The position numbers were made by a program, and so were the translations under genes. The notes beneath the pieces were generated by a model that was not told where the DNA came from, searched no databases, and saw nothing but the letters and a program-made list of their open reading frames with translations. Below, in pieces: positions 17,066-25,322 of a stretch of 49,074 nt of DNA. How positions within the stretch are numbered: the first letter of the stretch is position 1; the number at the start of each line of letters is the position of its first letter. Origin of the DNA: CAZGUH01 sp964529005 (lineage in GTDB: Bacteria; Actinomycetota; Acidimicrobiia; Acidimicrobiales; Ilumatobacteraceae); NCBI GenBank assembly GCA_964529005.1, contig CAZGUH010000031.1:1-49074 (forward strand). Direction: 5' to 3'.

Positions 17066-18487
17066 TCAGCGGTGTCCCCGACGGGGGCGGGCCGCGCCCG
17101 CCGCGTCGGCCAGCGTGTCGGCCACGTGCGTGATCTCGCCGTCGTCACCGCGCACCAGTCCGACGGTGACACGCAGGTGGTCGACGTCTGGTCGCACCAT
17201 GAACGGCTCGCCGGGCGCGGCGCCGATGCCGCGCGCCGCCAGCGTGATCAGCGCCGACCGCTCGTCGGCGACCTGCATCCAGAGGTTGATGCCGTCCGTG
17301 CCGCTGAACGTGACCCCGCGGGCGTCGAGGCGGGCGCACACCTGATCGCGCCGGTGGGCGTACTCGCCGCGCGCCCGGGCCACCTGTGCGGCCGTCGCCG
17401 GGTCGTCCAGCAGCGCGAGCAACACCGCCTGGAGGATTCGGCTGCTCCAGCCGGGCCCGAGCAAGCGCCGGTTGGTGACCGCCGAGATCACCGTCCCCGA
17501 GCCGCCGACCGCGGCGAGACGCAGATCGGGGCCGTGACTCTTCGAGAAGCTGCGGATGTGCACCGTGCGGTCGGGCAGCCATGCCCCGAGGCTGACGAGA
17601 GAACCGTCGGCGATGTCGCCGGAGTGGTCGTCCTCGACGACGATCGTGGTCGTCGGCAGCAGGACCTTGGCGAGCGCACGGGCGCGGCGTGCCGACATCG
17701 TCACACCGACGGGGTTCTGCGCGCGCGGCTGCATGAAGACGGCGACGGGATCGTGGGCGATCGCGCTGGTCAGGGCGTCGACCGTGATCCCTTCGGCGTC
17801 CATCTCCACGCCGATGATCTCCGCGCCGAGCTGCTCGAGGAGGTCGATCAGCGGCGGGAACGTCGGGTGCTCGACGACGACCCTGTCGCCCAGGCGCACG
17901 ATCACCTGCGCCACGCGATCGAGCGCGTCGAGCGCGCCGTCGACGACGGTCAGCTCGTCGGGCTCGAACGGCCACTCCTCCCGCAGCGCGGCTTCGAGAT
18001 CCGGCAGCACCGGATGATCGAGATAGCTGCTCGTCAGCGACTGGGCGCTGACACGGGCAAGGAGCGGCCCGAGCTCGGGCAACAGGGCGGGATCCGGTGT
18101 CCCGGTCGACAGGTCGACGGCGAAGTGCCCGGGGCCTTCGGTGACGCGCCGATAGCGCCGAGGCGTGCCCGGACCGGTCGGCTGACGCACGAACGTGCCC
18201 AGCCGCCCACGGGCCTCGATCGCCCCGACCGCTGCCAGCGTCTGCCATGCCTCGCTCACCGTCGTCGGCGAGACGCCGAGCGCTCGTGACAGCTCCCGGA
18301 CGGTCGGCAGGCGCGTGTCGACGGCCAGCCGCCCCGACGACACCAGGCGGCCGATCGCGCTGGCGATGCCGCGGGCCGATCGATCGTCGATCGCGGTGAC
18401 GAGATCGGTCAGCACGGCCGGCGGGCGGCGCGCGCGGCGCTGCTGTGAACGCGTCGTGAGAGCATTGTGTTGTAACAATAGAGGCAT
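17066..18487 (-). CDS. MocR-type regulator (GntR HTH plus aminotransferase fold)
   Basis: 473 residues from the ATG at 18487. Residues about 25-101 are a GntR winged helix (LPTVRELSRALGVSPTTVSE, then GRLGTFVR). Residues about 125-465 are a fold-type I aminotransferase domain with the PLP lysine at about 316 in SFSKSHGPDLR and the pyridine-binding Asp in VVEDDHSGD. MocR proteins sense an amine or PLP adduct and regulate the neighbouring catabolic genes; here that is the divergent pyrimidine/beta-alanine operon. The alternative GTG at 18415 starts right at the HTH domain and would leave the ATTGT/ACAAT operator outside the coding region; it may be the real start. Confidence 0.85.
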   Translation of the reverse strand: MPLLLQHNALTTRSQQRRARRPPAVLTDLVTAIDDRSARGIASAIGRLVSSGRLAVDTRLPTVRELSRALGVSPTTVSEAWQTLAAVGAIEARGRLGTFVRQPTGPGTPRRYRRVTEGPGHFAVDLSTGTPDPALLPELGPLLARVSAQSLTSSYLDHPVLPDLEAALREEWPFEPDELTVVDGALDALDRVAQVIVRLGDRVVVEHPTFPPLIDLLEQLGAEIIGVEMDAEGITVDALTSAIAHDPVAVFMQPRAQNPVGVTMSARRARALAKVLLPTTTIVVEDDHSGDIADGSLVSLGAWLPDRTVHIRSFSKSHGPDLRLAAVGGSGTVISAVTNRRLLGPGWSSRILQAVLLALLDDPATAAQVARARGEYAHRRDQVCARLDARGVTFSGTDGINLWMQVADERSALITLAARGIGAAPGEPFMVRPDVDHLRVTVGLVRGDDGEITHVADTLADAAGAARPRRGHR

Positions 18488-18490
18488 TGT
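18464..18490. promoter_or_regulatory. Candidate MocR operator
   Basis: ATTGT (18464-18468), ACAAT (18475-18479) and ATTGT (18486-18490) lie in an AT-rich island in GC-rich surroundings. The two direct ATTGT copies are 22 bp apart, about two helical turns, the kind of direct-plus-inverted layout bound by MocR regulators. The last copy overlaps the -35 element of the divergent operon. The assignment is by position; no binding data. Confidence 0.5.
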
Positions 18491-18515
18491 CCAGCAGCCC
18501 GTGTGACATTACGAT
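18487..18515 (+). promoter_or_regulatory. Promoter of the pyrimidine/beta-alanine operon
   Basis: -35 TTGTCC (18487-18492), a 17-nt spacer and -10 TACGAT (18510-18515). The start of transcription would be near 18522, giving a leader of about 54 nt that ends in a G-rich ribosome site (AAGGGGGGAAA) before the ATG at 18576. It overlaps the ATTGT repeat, so MocR binding would directly affect RNA polymerase. Confidence 0.5.
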
Positions 18516-18575
18516 CACGGTTTCGAGCACCACACGGTTCGAGCCGGCCGAGCTGGCAGAAGGGGGGAAACCCGG

Positions 18576-19418
18576 ATGGCGAACACGGTGAGGGCGGCGC
18601 TGCTCCAGACCGACTGGCCCGGCAGCAAGGACGCGATGATCGACAGGCACGAGGAGGCGGCGCGGGAGGCGGCGGCGCACGGAGCACAGGTGATGTGCTT
18701 CCAAGAGCTCTTCTACGGCCCCTACTTCTGCCAGGTGCAAGAGCCCGAGTACTACGCGTACACCGAGCCGATCCCCGACGGGCCGACCACGCAGCGCTTC
18801 CAGAGCATCGCTCGAGAGCTCGGGATGGTGATGGTGCTGCCGATGTACGAGATCGTGCAGCCGGGCGTGTACTACAACACCGCGGCCGTCGTCGACGCCG
18901 ACGGCACGTACCTCGGCAAGTACCGCAAGCAACACATCCCGCAGGTGAAGGGGTTCTGGGAGAAGTTCTACTTCCGGCCCGGCAACGGCGGCTATCCGGT
19001 CTTCGACACCGCGGTCGGCAAGGTCGGGGTGTACATCTGCTACGACCGGCACTTCCCCGAGGGCTGGCGGGCGCTCGGTCTGAATGGCGCAGAGATCGTG
19101 TTCAACCCGTCGGCCACCAGCCGCGGGCTGTCGGAGTACATCTGGCGGCTCGAGCAACCCGCCGCCGCGGTGGCCAACATGTACTACGTCGGCGCGATCA
19201 ACCGTGTCGGCATCGAGCCGCTCGGTGACGACGACTTCTACGGGCAGAGCTATTTCGTCGATCCCGAGGGCAAGTTCGTCGGCGACGTCGGTGACCCGCA
19301 CAAGCCGGAGCTGATCGTGCGCGATCTCGACATGGACATGATCAAGGTCGTGCGCGGCCGGTGGGCGTTCTACCGCGACCGGCGACCCGACGCCTACGAC
19401 GACCTGGTGGCCGAGTGA
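18576..19418 (+). CDS. Beta-ureidopropionase-type carbon-nitrogen hydrolase
   Basis: 280 residues of the nitrilase superfamily. The catalytic triad is in place: Glu44 (CFQELFYGPYF), Lys118 (YRKQHIP) and Cys155 (VYICYDRHFPEGWR). The sequence belongs with N-carbamoyl-amide hydrolases (beta-ureidopropionase, N-carbamoylputrescine amidase). Beside dihydropyrimidinase, the likely reaction is N-carbamoyl-beta-alanine to beta-alanine, CO2 and ammonia. First gene of the operon; the ATG follows a G-rich ribosome site. The stop is 7 bp before the dihydropyrimidinase ATG, so the two are cotranscribed. A D-carbamoylase or agmatine-pathway role is the main alternative. Confidence 0.82.
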   Translation: MANTVRAALLQTDWPGSKDAMIDRHEEAAREAAAHGAQVMCFQELFYGPYFCQVQEPEYYAYTEPIPDGPTTQRFQSIARELGMVMVLPMYEIVQPGVYYNTAAVVDADGTYLGKYRKQHIPQVKGFWEKFYFRPGNGGYPVFDTAVGKVGVYICYDRHFPEGWRALGLNGAEIVFNPSATSRGLSEYIWRLEQPAAAVANMYYVGAINRVGIEPLGDDDFYGQSYFVDPEGKFVGDVGDPHKPELIVRDLDMDMIKVVRGRWAFYRDRRPDAYDDLVAE

Positions 19419-19425
19419 GGCGCTG

Positions 19426-20850
19426 ATGGCTCGCACGCTGATCACCAACGGCACGGTCGTCAGCCCCTCGGGGCGCAGCGCGATGGACGTCCTCGTCGAC
19501 GGCGAGACGATCGCCGCGCTGTACGCGCCGGGTCAGGTCGTGGCGCAGGGCGTGACCGCCGATCGCGTCATCGACGCCACCGGCAAGTTCGTGATCCCTG
19601 GTGGCATCGACGTCCACACGCACATGGAGCTGCCGTTCGGCGGCACCGCGGCGATCGACACGTTCGAGACCGGCTCGATCGCCGCCGCATGGGGCGGTGT
19701 CACCACCATCGTCGACATGGCGCTCCAGCGCTACGGCGAGAACGTCCACGAGGGGCTCGCCGAGTGGCACCGCAAGGCGGACGGCAACTGCGCCATCGAC
19801 TACGCCTTCCACCAGATCGTCGGAGGCGTCGACGACGAGTCGCTGAAGGCGATGACGTACCTCACCGAGAACGAGGGCGTCACCAGCTTCAAGCTGTTCA
19901 TGGCCTACCCAGGCGTGTTCTACAGCGACGACGGGCAGATCCTGCGTGCGATGCAGACCGCGGCGGAGTGCGGGGCGATGATCATGATGCACGCCGAGAA
20001 CGGCATGGCGATCGACGTGCTCGTGCAGCAGGCGTTGGCGCGCGGCGAGACCGATCCCAAGTACCACAGTCTGACCCGCCCGTCGCCGCTCGAGGCAGAA
20101 GCGACGCACCGCGCGATCGTCCTCAGCCAGGTCGCAGGCAACGTGCCGCTGTACATCGTGCACATGTCGGCCGGCGATGCGCTGGAAGAGGTCGCCGCCG
20201 CACGCGATTCGGGACGCAACGTGTTCGCCGAGACGTGTCCGCAATACCTGTGGCTCACGTTGGAGGAGACGCTCGCCAAGCCGGGCTTCGAGGGCGCGAA
20301 GTGGATCTGCTCGCCTCCGATCCGCTCGCCGCACGACGCGCACAACCACCAGGCCGATCTGTGGCGCGGGTTGCGCACGAACGACCTCGCCGTCGTGAGC
20401 ACCGACCATTGCCCCTTCTGCTTCAAGGATCAGAAGGAGCTCGGCATCGGCAACTTCTCCAAGGTGCCCAACGGCATGGGTGGTGTCGAGCACCGGATGG
20501 AGCTGATCTACCAAGGTGTCGTCGCCGGCGAGCTGACGCTCGAGCGGTGGGTCGAGACCTGCTGCACGACGCCGGCGCGCATGTTCGGCATGTATCCGAA
20601 GAAGGGGATCGTCGCTCCCGGCGCCGACGCCGACATCGTTGTCTGGGATCCCAGCCGCCAGACGAAGATCGGCATCAACGACAAGCACCACATGAACATG
20701 GACCACTCCTCGTGGGAGGGCTGGGTCGTCGACGGCAAGGTCGACACCGTCATGTCCCGTGGCCTCGTGGTGATGGAGAACGGCGCCTTCACCGGCCGGC
20801 CGGGCCACGGTCAGTTCGTGAAGCGCGGGCTCAGTCAGTACCTCCTCTAG
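19426..20850 (+). CDS. Dihydropyrimidinase (hydantoinase)
   Basis: 474 residues, the usual size. Binuclear zinc ligands of the cyclic amidohydrolase family are visible: His64 and His66 (IDVHTHMELPFGG), the carboxylated Lys156 (SFKLFMAYPG), His189 (MMHAEN), His246 (IVHMSAG) and Asp327 (VSTDHCPF). Opens the ring of 5,6-dihydrouracil or dihydrothymine, or of hydantoins, to the N-carbamoyl amino acid that the preceding gene product would cleave. ATG start 7 bp after the upstream stop, and 16 bp before the next gene: a tight operon. The D-hydantoinase and dihydropyrimidinase activities cannot be told apart by sequence alone. Confidence 0.9.
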   Translation: MARTLITNGTVVSPSGRSAMDVLVDGETIAALYAPGQVVAQGVTADRVIDATGKFVIPGGIDVHTHMELPFGGTAAIDTFETGSIAAAWGGVTTIVDMALQRYGENVHEGLAEWHRKADGNCAIDYAFHQIVGGVDDESLKAMTYLTENEGVTSFKLFMAYPGVFYSDDGQILRAMQTAAECGAMIMMHAENGMAIDVLVQQALARGETDPKYHSLTRPSPLEAEATHRAIVLSQVAGNVPLYIVHMSAGDALEEVAAARDSGRNVFAETCPQYLWLTLEETLAKPGFEGAKWICSPPIRSPHDAHNHQADLWRGLRTNDLAVVSTDHCPFCFKDQKELGIGNFSKVPNGMGGVEHRMELIYQGVVAGELTLERWVETCCTTPARMFGMYPKKGIVAPGADADIVVWDPSRQTKIGINDKHHMNMDHSSWEGWVVDGKVDTVMSRGLVVMENGAFTGRPGHGQFVKRGLSQYLL

Positions 20851-20866
20851 ACGTGAAAGCGAGAGC

Positions 20867-22351
20867 ATGAACAAGATCGGTCATTGGATCGACGGCAAGG
20901 TCGTCGACGGCGCGTCGGGCCGCACGGGGCCCGTGTGGAACCCGGCGACAGGCGAGCAGCAGGCGGAGGTGGCGCTGGCGTCCGCGGAGGAGGTGGCTGC
21001 GGCTGTCGCCGCGGCGCAGTCGGCGCTCCCCGCGTGGCGTGCCACGAACCTGTCTCGGCGGGCCGAGGTCATGTTCCACCTGCGCGACTTGATCGACGCC
21101 AACCGCAAGGAGATCGCCGGCATCGTGTCGCGCGAGCACGGCAAGGTGCTGTCGGACGCGCTCGGCGAGGTCGCCCGCGGCCTCGAGAACGTCGAGTTCG
21201 CGTGTGGCATGCCGCACCTGCTGAAGGGCGCGTACAGCGAGCAGGCGTCGACTGGGATCGACGTCTACAGCATCCGCCAGCCGCTCGGGGTGGTCGCCGG
21301 GATCACACCGTTCAACTTCCCGGCGATGGTCCCGATGTGGATGTTCGCCAACGCGCTGGCGTGCGGCAACACGTTCGTCTTGAAGCCGAGCGAGAAGGAT
21401 CCGTCCGTGGCGCTGCTCCTCGCTGAACTGCTGAAGCAGGCCGGCCTGCCCGACGGCTGCTTCAACGTCGTCAACGGCGACAAGGACGCGGTCGACGCGC
21501 TGCTGCTGCATCCCGACATCGCCGCGATCAGCTTCGTCGGCAGCACGCCGATCGCCAAGCACATCTACGAGACGGGCACGAAGGCCGGCAAGCGGGTGCA
21601 GGCGCTCGGCGGCGCGAAGAACCACATGCTCGTACTGCCCGACGCCGACCTCGACATGGCGGCCGACGCGGCGGTGAGCGCGGCGTACGGCAGCGCGGGG
21701 GAGCGCTGCATGGCGATCAGCGTCGTGCTCGCCGTCGAGTCGATCGCCGACGACCTCGTCGCCAAGATCACCGAACGCATCCCGTCGATCAGGGTCGGCC
21801 CCGGCGGCGAGCCCGACAGCGAGATGGGGCCGTTGATCACCGGTGAGCATCGCGACAAGGTGGCCGGCTACCTGGCGGGCGCCAAGGACGCCGGCGCCAC
21901 CGTGGTGGTCGACGGCCGTGACGGCGCCCCGACCGACGGCTTCTTCCTCAAGCCGTCGCTGATCGACAACGTGACGCCGTCGATGGCGGCTTACACCGAC
22001 GAGATCTTCGGGCCGGTCCTGTCGATCGTGCGGGTCTCCAGTTACGACGAGGGAGTCCGGTTGATCAACGACAACCCGTACGGCAACGGCACCGCGATCT
22101 ACACCCGCGACGGCGGCGTGGCGCGCCAGTTCCAGTACGAGGTCAACGTCGGGATGGTGGGCATCAACGTCCCGATCCCGGTGCCGGTCAGCTACTACAG
22201 CTTCGGCGGGTGGAAGGCCAGCCTGTTCGGTGACCAGCACATGTACGGACCCGAGGGCGTCAACTTCTACACCCGCAGCAAGGTCGTCACCAGCCGCTGG
22301 CCCGACCCGCGCACGTCGTCGGTCGACCTCGGCTTCCCCCAGAACAGGTAG
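20867..22351 (+). CDS. mmsA: CoA-acylating (methyl)malonate-semialdehyde dehydrogenase
   Basis: 494 residues of the ALDH superfamily. NAD-site Asn150 (ITPFNFPAMVPMWMF) and catalytic Cys281 (GSAGERCMAISVV) are present. The segment QALGGAKNHMLVLPDAD lacks the general-base Glu of ordinary ALDHs, which marks the CoA-dependent MMSDH group. It would convert malonate semialdehyde from beta-alanine (and methylmalonate semialdehyde from thymine or valine) to acetyl-CoA (or propionyl-CoA), CO2 and NADH. Third gene of the operon. Followed by a repeat pair rather than by another close gene. Confidence 0.92.
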   Translation: MNKIGHWIDGKVVDGASGRTGPVWNPATGEQQAEVALASAEEVAAAVAAAQSALPAWRATNLSRRAEVMFHLRDLIDANRKEIAGIVSREHGKVLSDALGEVARGLENVEFACGMPHLLKGAYSEQASTGIDVYSIRQPLGVVAGITPFNFPAMVPMWMFANALACGNTFVLKPSEKDPSVALLLAELLKQAGLPDGCFNVVNGDKDAVDALLLHPDIAAISFVGSTPIAKHIYETGTKAGKRVQALGGAKNHMLVLPDADLDMAADAAVSAAYGSAGERCMAISVVLAVESIADDLVAKITERIPSIRVGPGGEPDSEMGPLITGEHRDKVAGYLAGAKDAGATVVVDGRDGAPTDGFFLKPSLIDNVTPSMAAYTDEIFGPVLSIVRVSSYDEGVRLINDNPYGNGTAIYTRDGGVARQFQYEVNVGMVGINVPIPVPVSYYSFGGWKASLFGDQHMYGPEGVNFYTRSKVVTSRWPDPRTSSVDLGFPQNR

Positions 22352-22402
22352 CCCCGGCCGTGCCCCGCCGCCCCACCCCCACGCCCATCCCCGTCCCTGC
22401 AC

Positions 22403-22499
22403 CTTGGGCGCGATCCGCTGCCGTTCCGGCAGCCGATCGCGCCCATCAGGCTGGCTTGGGCGCGGGTTGTTGCGGTGGCGGCAGCGGATCGCGCCCAAG
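22403..22499. repeat. Second pair of 45-bp palindromic repeats
   Basis: Copies at 22403-22447 and 22455-22499, separated by a 7-nt spacer (AGGCTGG). The first is a near-perfect 41-bp palindrome, from TGGGCGCGATC to GATCGCGCCCA with only two mismatched pairs. The second opens CTTGGGCGCGGGTTGTTGC and closes GATCGCGCCCAAG. They sit in the 172-bp gap between mmsA and the LLM oxidoreductase and may end the operon transcript or stabilise its 3' end. Same element as at 8005-8101 and around the assembly gap. Confidence 0.75.
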
Positions 22500-22523
22500 G
22501 TGGAGAGCAGGAAGGGGGGACTG

Positions 22524-23540
22524 ATGGACGTCGGAGTGGTGTTGCAGACGACGCCGCCGTCAGCGCGGGTGGTCGAACTGGCGCGCCAGGCGGAGACATA
22601 CGGGTTCAGCCACGTGTGGACCTTCGACAGCCACATCCTGTGGCAGGAGCCGTTCGTGATCTACAGCCAGATCCTGGCCGCGACGCGCAACGTGAGGGTC
22701 GGGCCGATGGTCACCAATCCGGCGACGAGAGACTGGACGGTCACGGCGTCGCTGCTCGCCACGCTGAACGAGATGTTCGGCAACCGCACGGTGTGCGGGA
22801 TCGGCCGGGGCGACTCGGCCGTGCGCGTCACCAACGGCAAGCCGACGACGCTGGCGACGCTGCGCGACTGCGTGCACGTCGTGCGCGAGCTGGCCAACGG
22901 GCGGGCGGTCGAGTACAAGGGATCGACGATCCAGTTCCCTTGGGCGGCCAGGAGCCGCTGCGAGATGTGGATCGCGGCGTACGGGCCCAAGGCGTTGCAG
23001 GTCGCCGGCGAGGTCGGCGACGGGTTCATCCTGCAGCTCGGCGACCCCGACGTCGCGGCGTGGACGATCGGCGCCGTGCGCAAGGCGGCCGCCGGCGCCG
23101 GCCGCGATCCCGAGAGCGTCACGATCTGTGTCGCCGCGCCTGCGTACGTGTCCGACGACATCGACCACGCTCGCGAGCAGTGTCGCTGGTTCGGAGGCAT
23201 GGTCGGCAACCACGTCGCCGACATCGTCGCCCGCTACGGAGACGACGGCGCGGTGCCCACAGCGCTCACCGACTACATCAAGGGACGCGAGGGCTACGAC
23301 TACAACGAGCACGGGCGTGCCGGCAACACCCACACCACGTTCGTGCCCGACGACATCGTCGACCGCTTCTGCATCATCGGCCCGGCGGACGAGCACGTCC
23401 GCCGGCTGCTGGCGTTGAAGGATCTCGGCGTCGATCAGTTCGCCGTCTACCTGCAACACGACGCGAAGGACGAGACGTTGCGGGCCTACGGCGAGCGCGT
23501 CATCCCAGCGATCGCCGACGTCGTGCGAGCCAAGTCGTAG
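22524..23540 (+). CDS. LLM-class (F420- or flavin-dependent) oxidoreductase
   Basis: 338 residues, a luciferase-like (beta/alpha)8 barrel. Typical stretches: QAETYGFSHVWTFDSHIL at the N-terminus, VGPMVTNPATRDWTVTASLLATLNEMFGNRTVCGIGRGDSA, WIAAYGPKALQVAGEVGDGFILQLG, and the C-terminal FCIIGPADEHVRRLLALKDLGVDQFAVY. ATG at 22524 after a purine-rich ribosome site (GGAAGGGGGGA). Cofactor is probably F420 or reduced FMN. It lies between mmsA and the omega-aminotransferase, so a role in pyrimidine or hydantoin breakdown is likely; it may supply or consume the dihydropyrimidine, since no classical dihydropyrimidine dehydrogenase is present. That role is inferred. Confidence 0.78.
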   Translation: MDVGVVLQTTPPSARVVELARQAETYGFSHVWTFDSHILWQEPFVIYSQILAATRNVRVGPMVTNPATRDWTVTASLLATLNEMFGNRTVCGIGRGDSAVRVTNGKPTTLATLRDCVHVVRELANGRAVEYKGSTIQFPWAARSRCEMWIAAYGPKALQVAGEVGDGFILQLGDPDVAAWTIGAVRKAAAGAGRDPESVTICVAAPAYVSDDIDHAREQCRWFGGMVGNHVADIVARYGDDGAVPTALTDYIKGREGYDYNEHGRAGNTHTTFVPDDIVDRFCIIGPADEHVRRLLALKDLGVDQFAVYLQHDAKDETLRAYGERVIPAIADVVRAKS

Positions 23541-23566
23541 GCCCGGCGAAAGCTGAAGGCCGGGGC
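23541..23566. terminator. Hairpin between convergent genes
   Basis: GCCCGGC (23541-23547) can pair with GCCGGGGC (23559-23566) with one bulged G, in the 31-bp gap where the LLM oxidoreductase and aminotransferase genes converge. No T-tract. Plausible bidirectional terminator by position only. Confidence 0.3.
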
Positions 23567-23571
23567 AGCCG

Positions 23572-24933
23572 TCAGCCCGTGACGTGGCCGTCGGCGATCG
23601 ACAGCACGTCGTCGAGGATCGCGATGCCGTCGCGCAGCTCGCCGGCGCTGATCGTCAACGGGGGCACCACGTGCACGCGGTTGAAGTGCGTGAACGGCCA
23701 CAGCCCGCGCTCCTTGCATGCCGCGGCGATCTGGTTCATCGGCGCCGCCGCCGCGCCCGAGGCGTTGAACGGCACGAGCGGTTCGCGCGTGGCGCGATCG
23801 CGCACGAGCTCGATCGCCCAGAACACGCCGAGCCCGCGCACCTCCCCGATGCTCGGGTGCTGCTCGAAGAGCGCGTGCAGCGCGGGAGCGATCACGTCCG
23901 TGCCCAGCATCCGCGCGTGCTCGACGATCCCCTCGTCCTTGAAGATGTTGATGCTCGCCACCGCCGCGGCGCAGGCGAGCGGGTGCCCGCTGTAGGTCAG
24001 CCCGCCGGGGTACAGACGTTCGCGGAAGGTGTCGGCGATGCGGCGGCTGATGACGACGCCGCCGAGCGGCACGTAGCCGCTGTTGACGCCTTTGGCGAAG
24101 CACATCAGATCGGGCGTGACGCCCCAGCGGTCGACAGCGAACCACTCGCCGCAGCGCCCGAACCCGGACATGACCTCGTCGGCGATGAACACGATGCCGT
24201 GGCGGTCGCACAGCTCGCGCACGCCGGCGAGGTATCCGTCGGGCGGCACCAGGATGCCGTTCGTCCCGACCACGGTCTCGAGCAGGATCGCCGCCACGGT
24301 GTGCGGGCCTTCGACCATCAACGTGTCGGCGAGGTGGGCGAGCGCGCGCTCGCACTCCTCCGCCTCGTCGCGCGCGTGGAACGCGGACCGGTAGGGATAT
24401 GGCCCCCAGAACTTGACGATGCCGGGGATGCCCGGCTCGCTCGGCCAGCGGCGCGGGTCGCCCGTGAGCGTGATCGCCCCGCCGGTGGCGCCGTGGTAGC
24501 TGCGGTACGTCGTGAGCACCTTGTGCCGGCCGGTGTGCAGGCGGGCCATGCGGATCGCGTTCTCGGTGGCTTCGGCGCCGCCGTTGGTGAAGAACACCAT
24601 GTCGAGGTCGCCGGGCGCGAGCTCGGCGATCAGCCGTGCGGCTTCGCTGCGCGCCTCGTTGGCGTGGAACGGCGCGATCGTGCAGAGAACGTCGGCCTGT
24701 TCCTTGATCGCCCCGACGAGGCGCGGGTGCTGGTGGCCGATGTTGAGGTTGACGAGCTGGCTGGCGAAGTCGAGGTACCGGTTGCCCTGATCGTCCCAGA
24801 ACCAGCTGCCCTCGGCTCCGGCGACGACGAGCGGGTCGAGCGTGCCTTGCGCCGACCAGGAGTGGAAGACGTGGCTGCGGTCGTTCACGTACGCGTCGGA
24901 GCGGGTGGTCCCCACGGCGGTCATGCGGGTCAT
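23572..24933 (-). CDS. Class III omega-aminotransferase, likely beta-alanine:pyruvate
   Basis: 453 residues of the fold-type I, class III aminotransferases. PLP lysine at 281 in FAKGVNSGYVPLGGVV, pyridine-binding Asp252 in FIADEVMSGFGRCG, and the phosphate-binding GGAEATENAIRMAR segment. Contains the YHGATGGA motif. Closest in pattern to omega-amino acid (beta-alanine, taurine or GABA):pyruvate enzymes, which fits the pathway: beta-alanine plus pyruvate to malonate semialdehyde plus alanine, feeding mmsA. On the opposite strand from the operon but convergent with it. ATG at 24933 (MTRMTAVGTTRSDAYV). Confidence 0.85.
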   Translation of the reverse strand: MTRMTAVGTTRSDAYVNDRSHVFHSWSAQGTLDPLVVAGAEGSWFWDDQGNRYLDFASQLVNLNIGHQHPRLVGAIKEQADVLCTIAPFHANEARSEAARLIAELAPGDLDMVFFTNGGAEATENAIRMARLHTGRHKVLTTYRSYHGATGGAITLTGDPRRWPSEPGIPGIVKFWGPYPYRSAFHARDEAEECERALAHLADTLMVEGPHTVAAILLETVVGTNGILVPPDGYLAGVRELCDRHGIVFIADEVMSGFGRCGEWFAVDRWGVTPDLMCFAKGVNSGYVPLGGVVISRRIADTFRERLYPGGLTYSGHPLACAAAVASINIFKDEGIVEHARMLGTDVIAPALHALFEQHPSIGEVRGLGVFWAIELVRDRATREPLVPFNASGAAAAPMNQIAAACKERGLWPFTHFNRVHVVPPLTISAGELRDGIAILDDVLSIADGHVTG

Positions 24934-25037
24934 GGTATGCGTTCCTCGGCGGGGTGAACAGATGCCGTTCTGTCCCCGTACAAACGCGCACCGGGACTGT
25001 CGCAGGAACGGCGGGCGGCGCGCGTAGTGTCGGCGCG

Positions 25038-25322
25038 ATGGGGTCGGGCACGGTGCGCGTGCGGTTCACACAGAACCTGCAGCGTCATGTCGCGTGCCCG
25101 CCGGGCGAGCACCCCGGATCGACGGTCGCGGAGGTGCTGGGCGGCTACTTCGCCGCGCACCCGAGCGTGCGCCACTACGTGCTCGACGACCAGGGCGCGG
25201 TGCGGCCCCACGTCACCGTGTTCGTCGGCGACCGCACGATCACCGATCGCGCTCGCCAGTCCGACCCGGTGGCCGCCGGCGAGGAGATCTTCGTGATGCA
25301 AGCACTCTCGGGAGGAGCGTGA
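25038..25322 (+). CDS. MoaD/ThiS-like ubiquitin-fold protein
   Basis: 94 residues from the ATG at 25038. Beta-grasp pattern of sulfur-carrier proteins: VRVRFTQNLQRHV, STVAEVLGGYFAAHPSVRHYVLDDQGAVRPHVTVFVGD, and a final EIFVMQALSGGA. The C-terminus carries the Gly-Gly typical of carriers, but with one extra Ala after it. The two Gly codons and the next codon (GGAGGAG, 25311-25317) also form the Shine-Dalgarno site of the following gene, and the stop overlaps its start as TGATG, so the two proteins are translationally coupled. No molybdopterin or thiamine genes nearby; the partner is the beta-propeller protein. Confidence 0.75.
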   Translation: MGSGTVRVRFTQNLQRHVACPPGEHPGSTVAEVLGGYFAAHPSVRHYVLDDQGAVRPHVTVFVGDRTITDRARQSDPVAAGEEIFVMQALSGGA

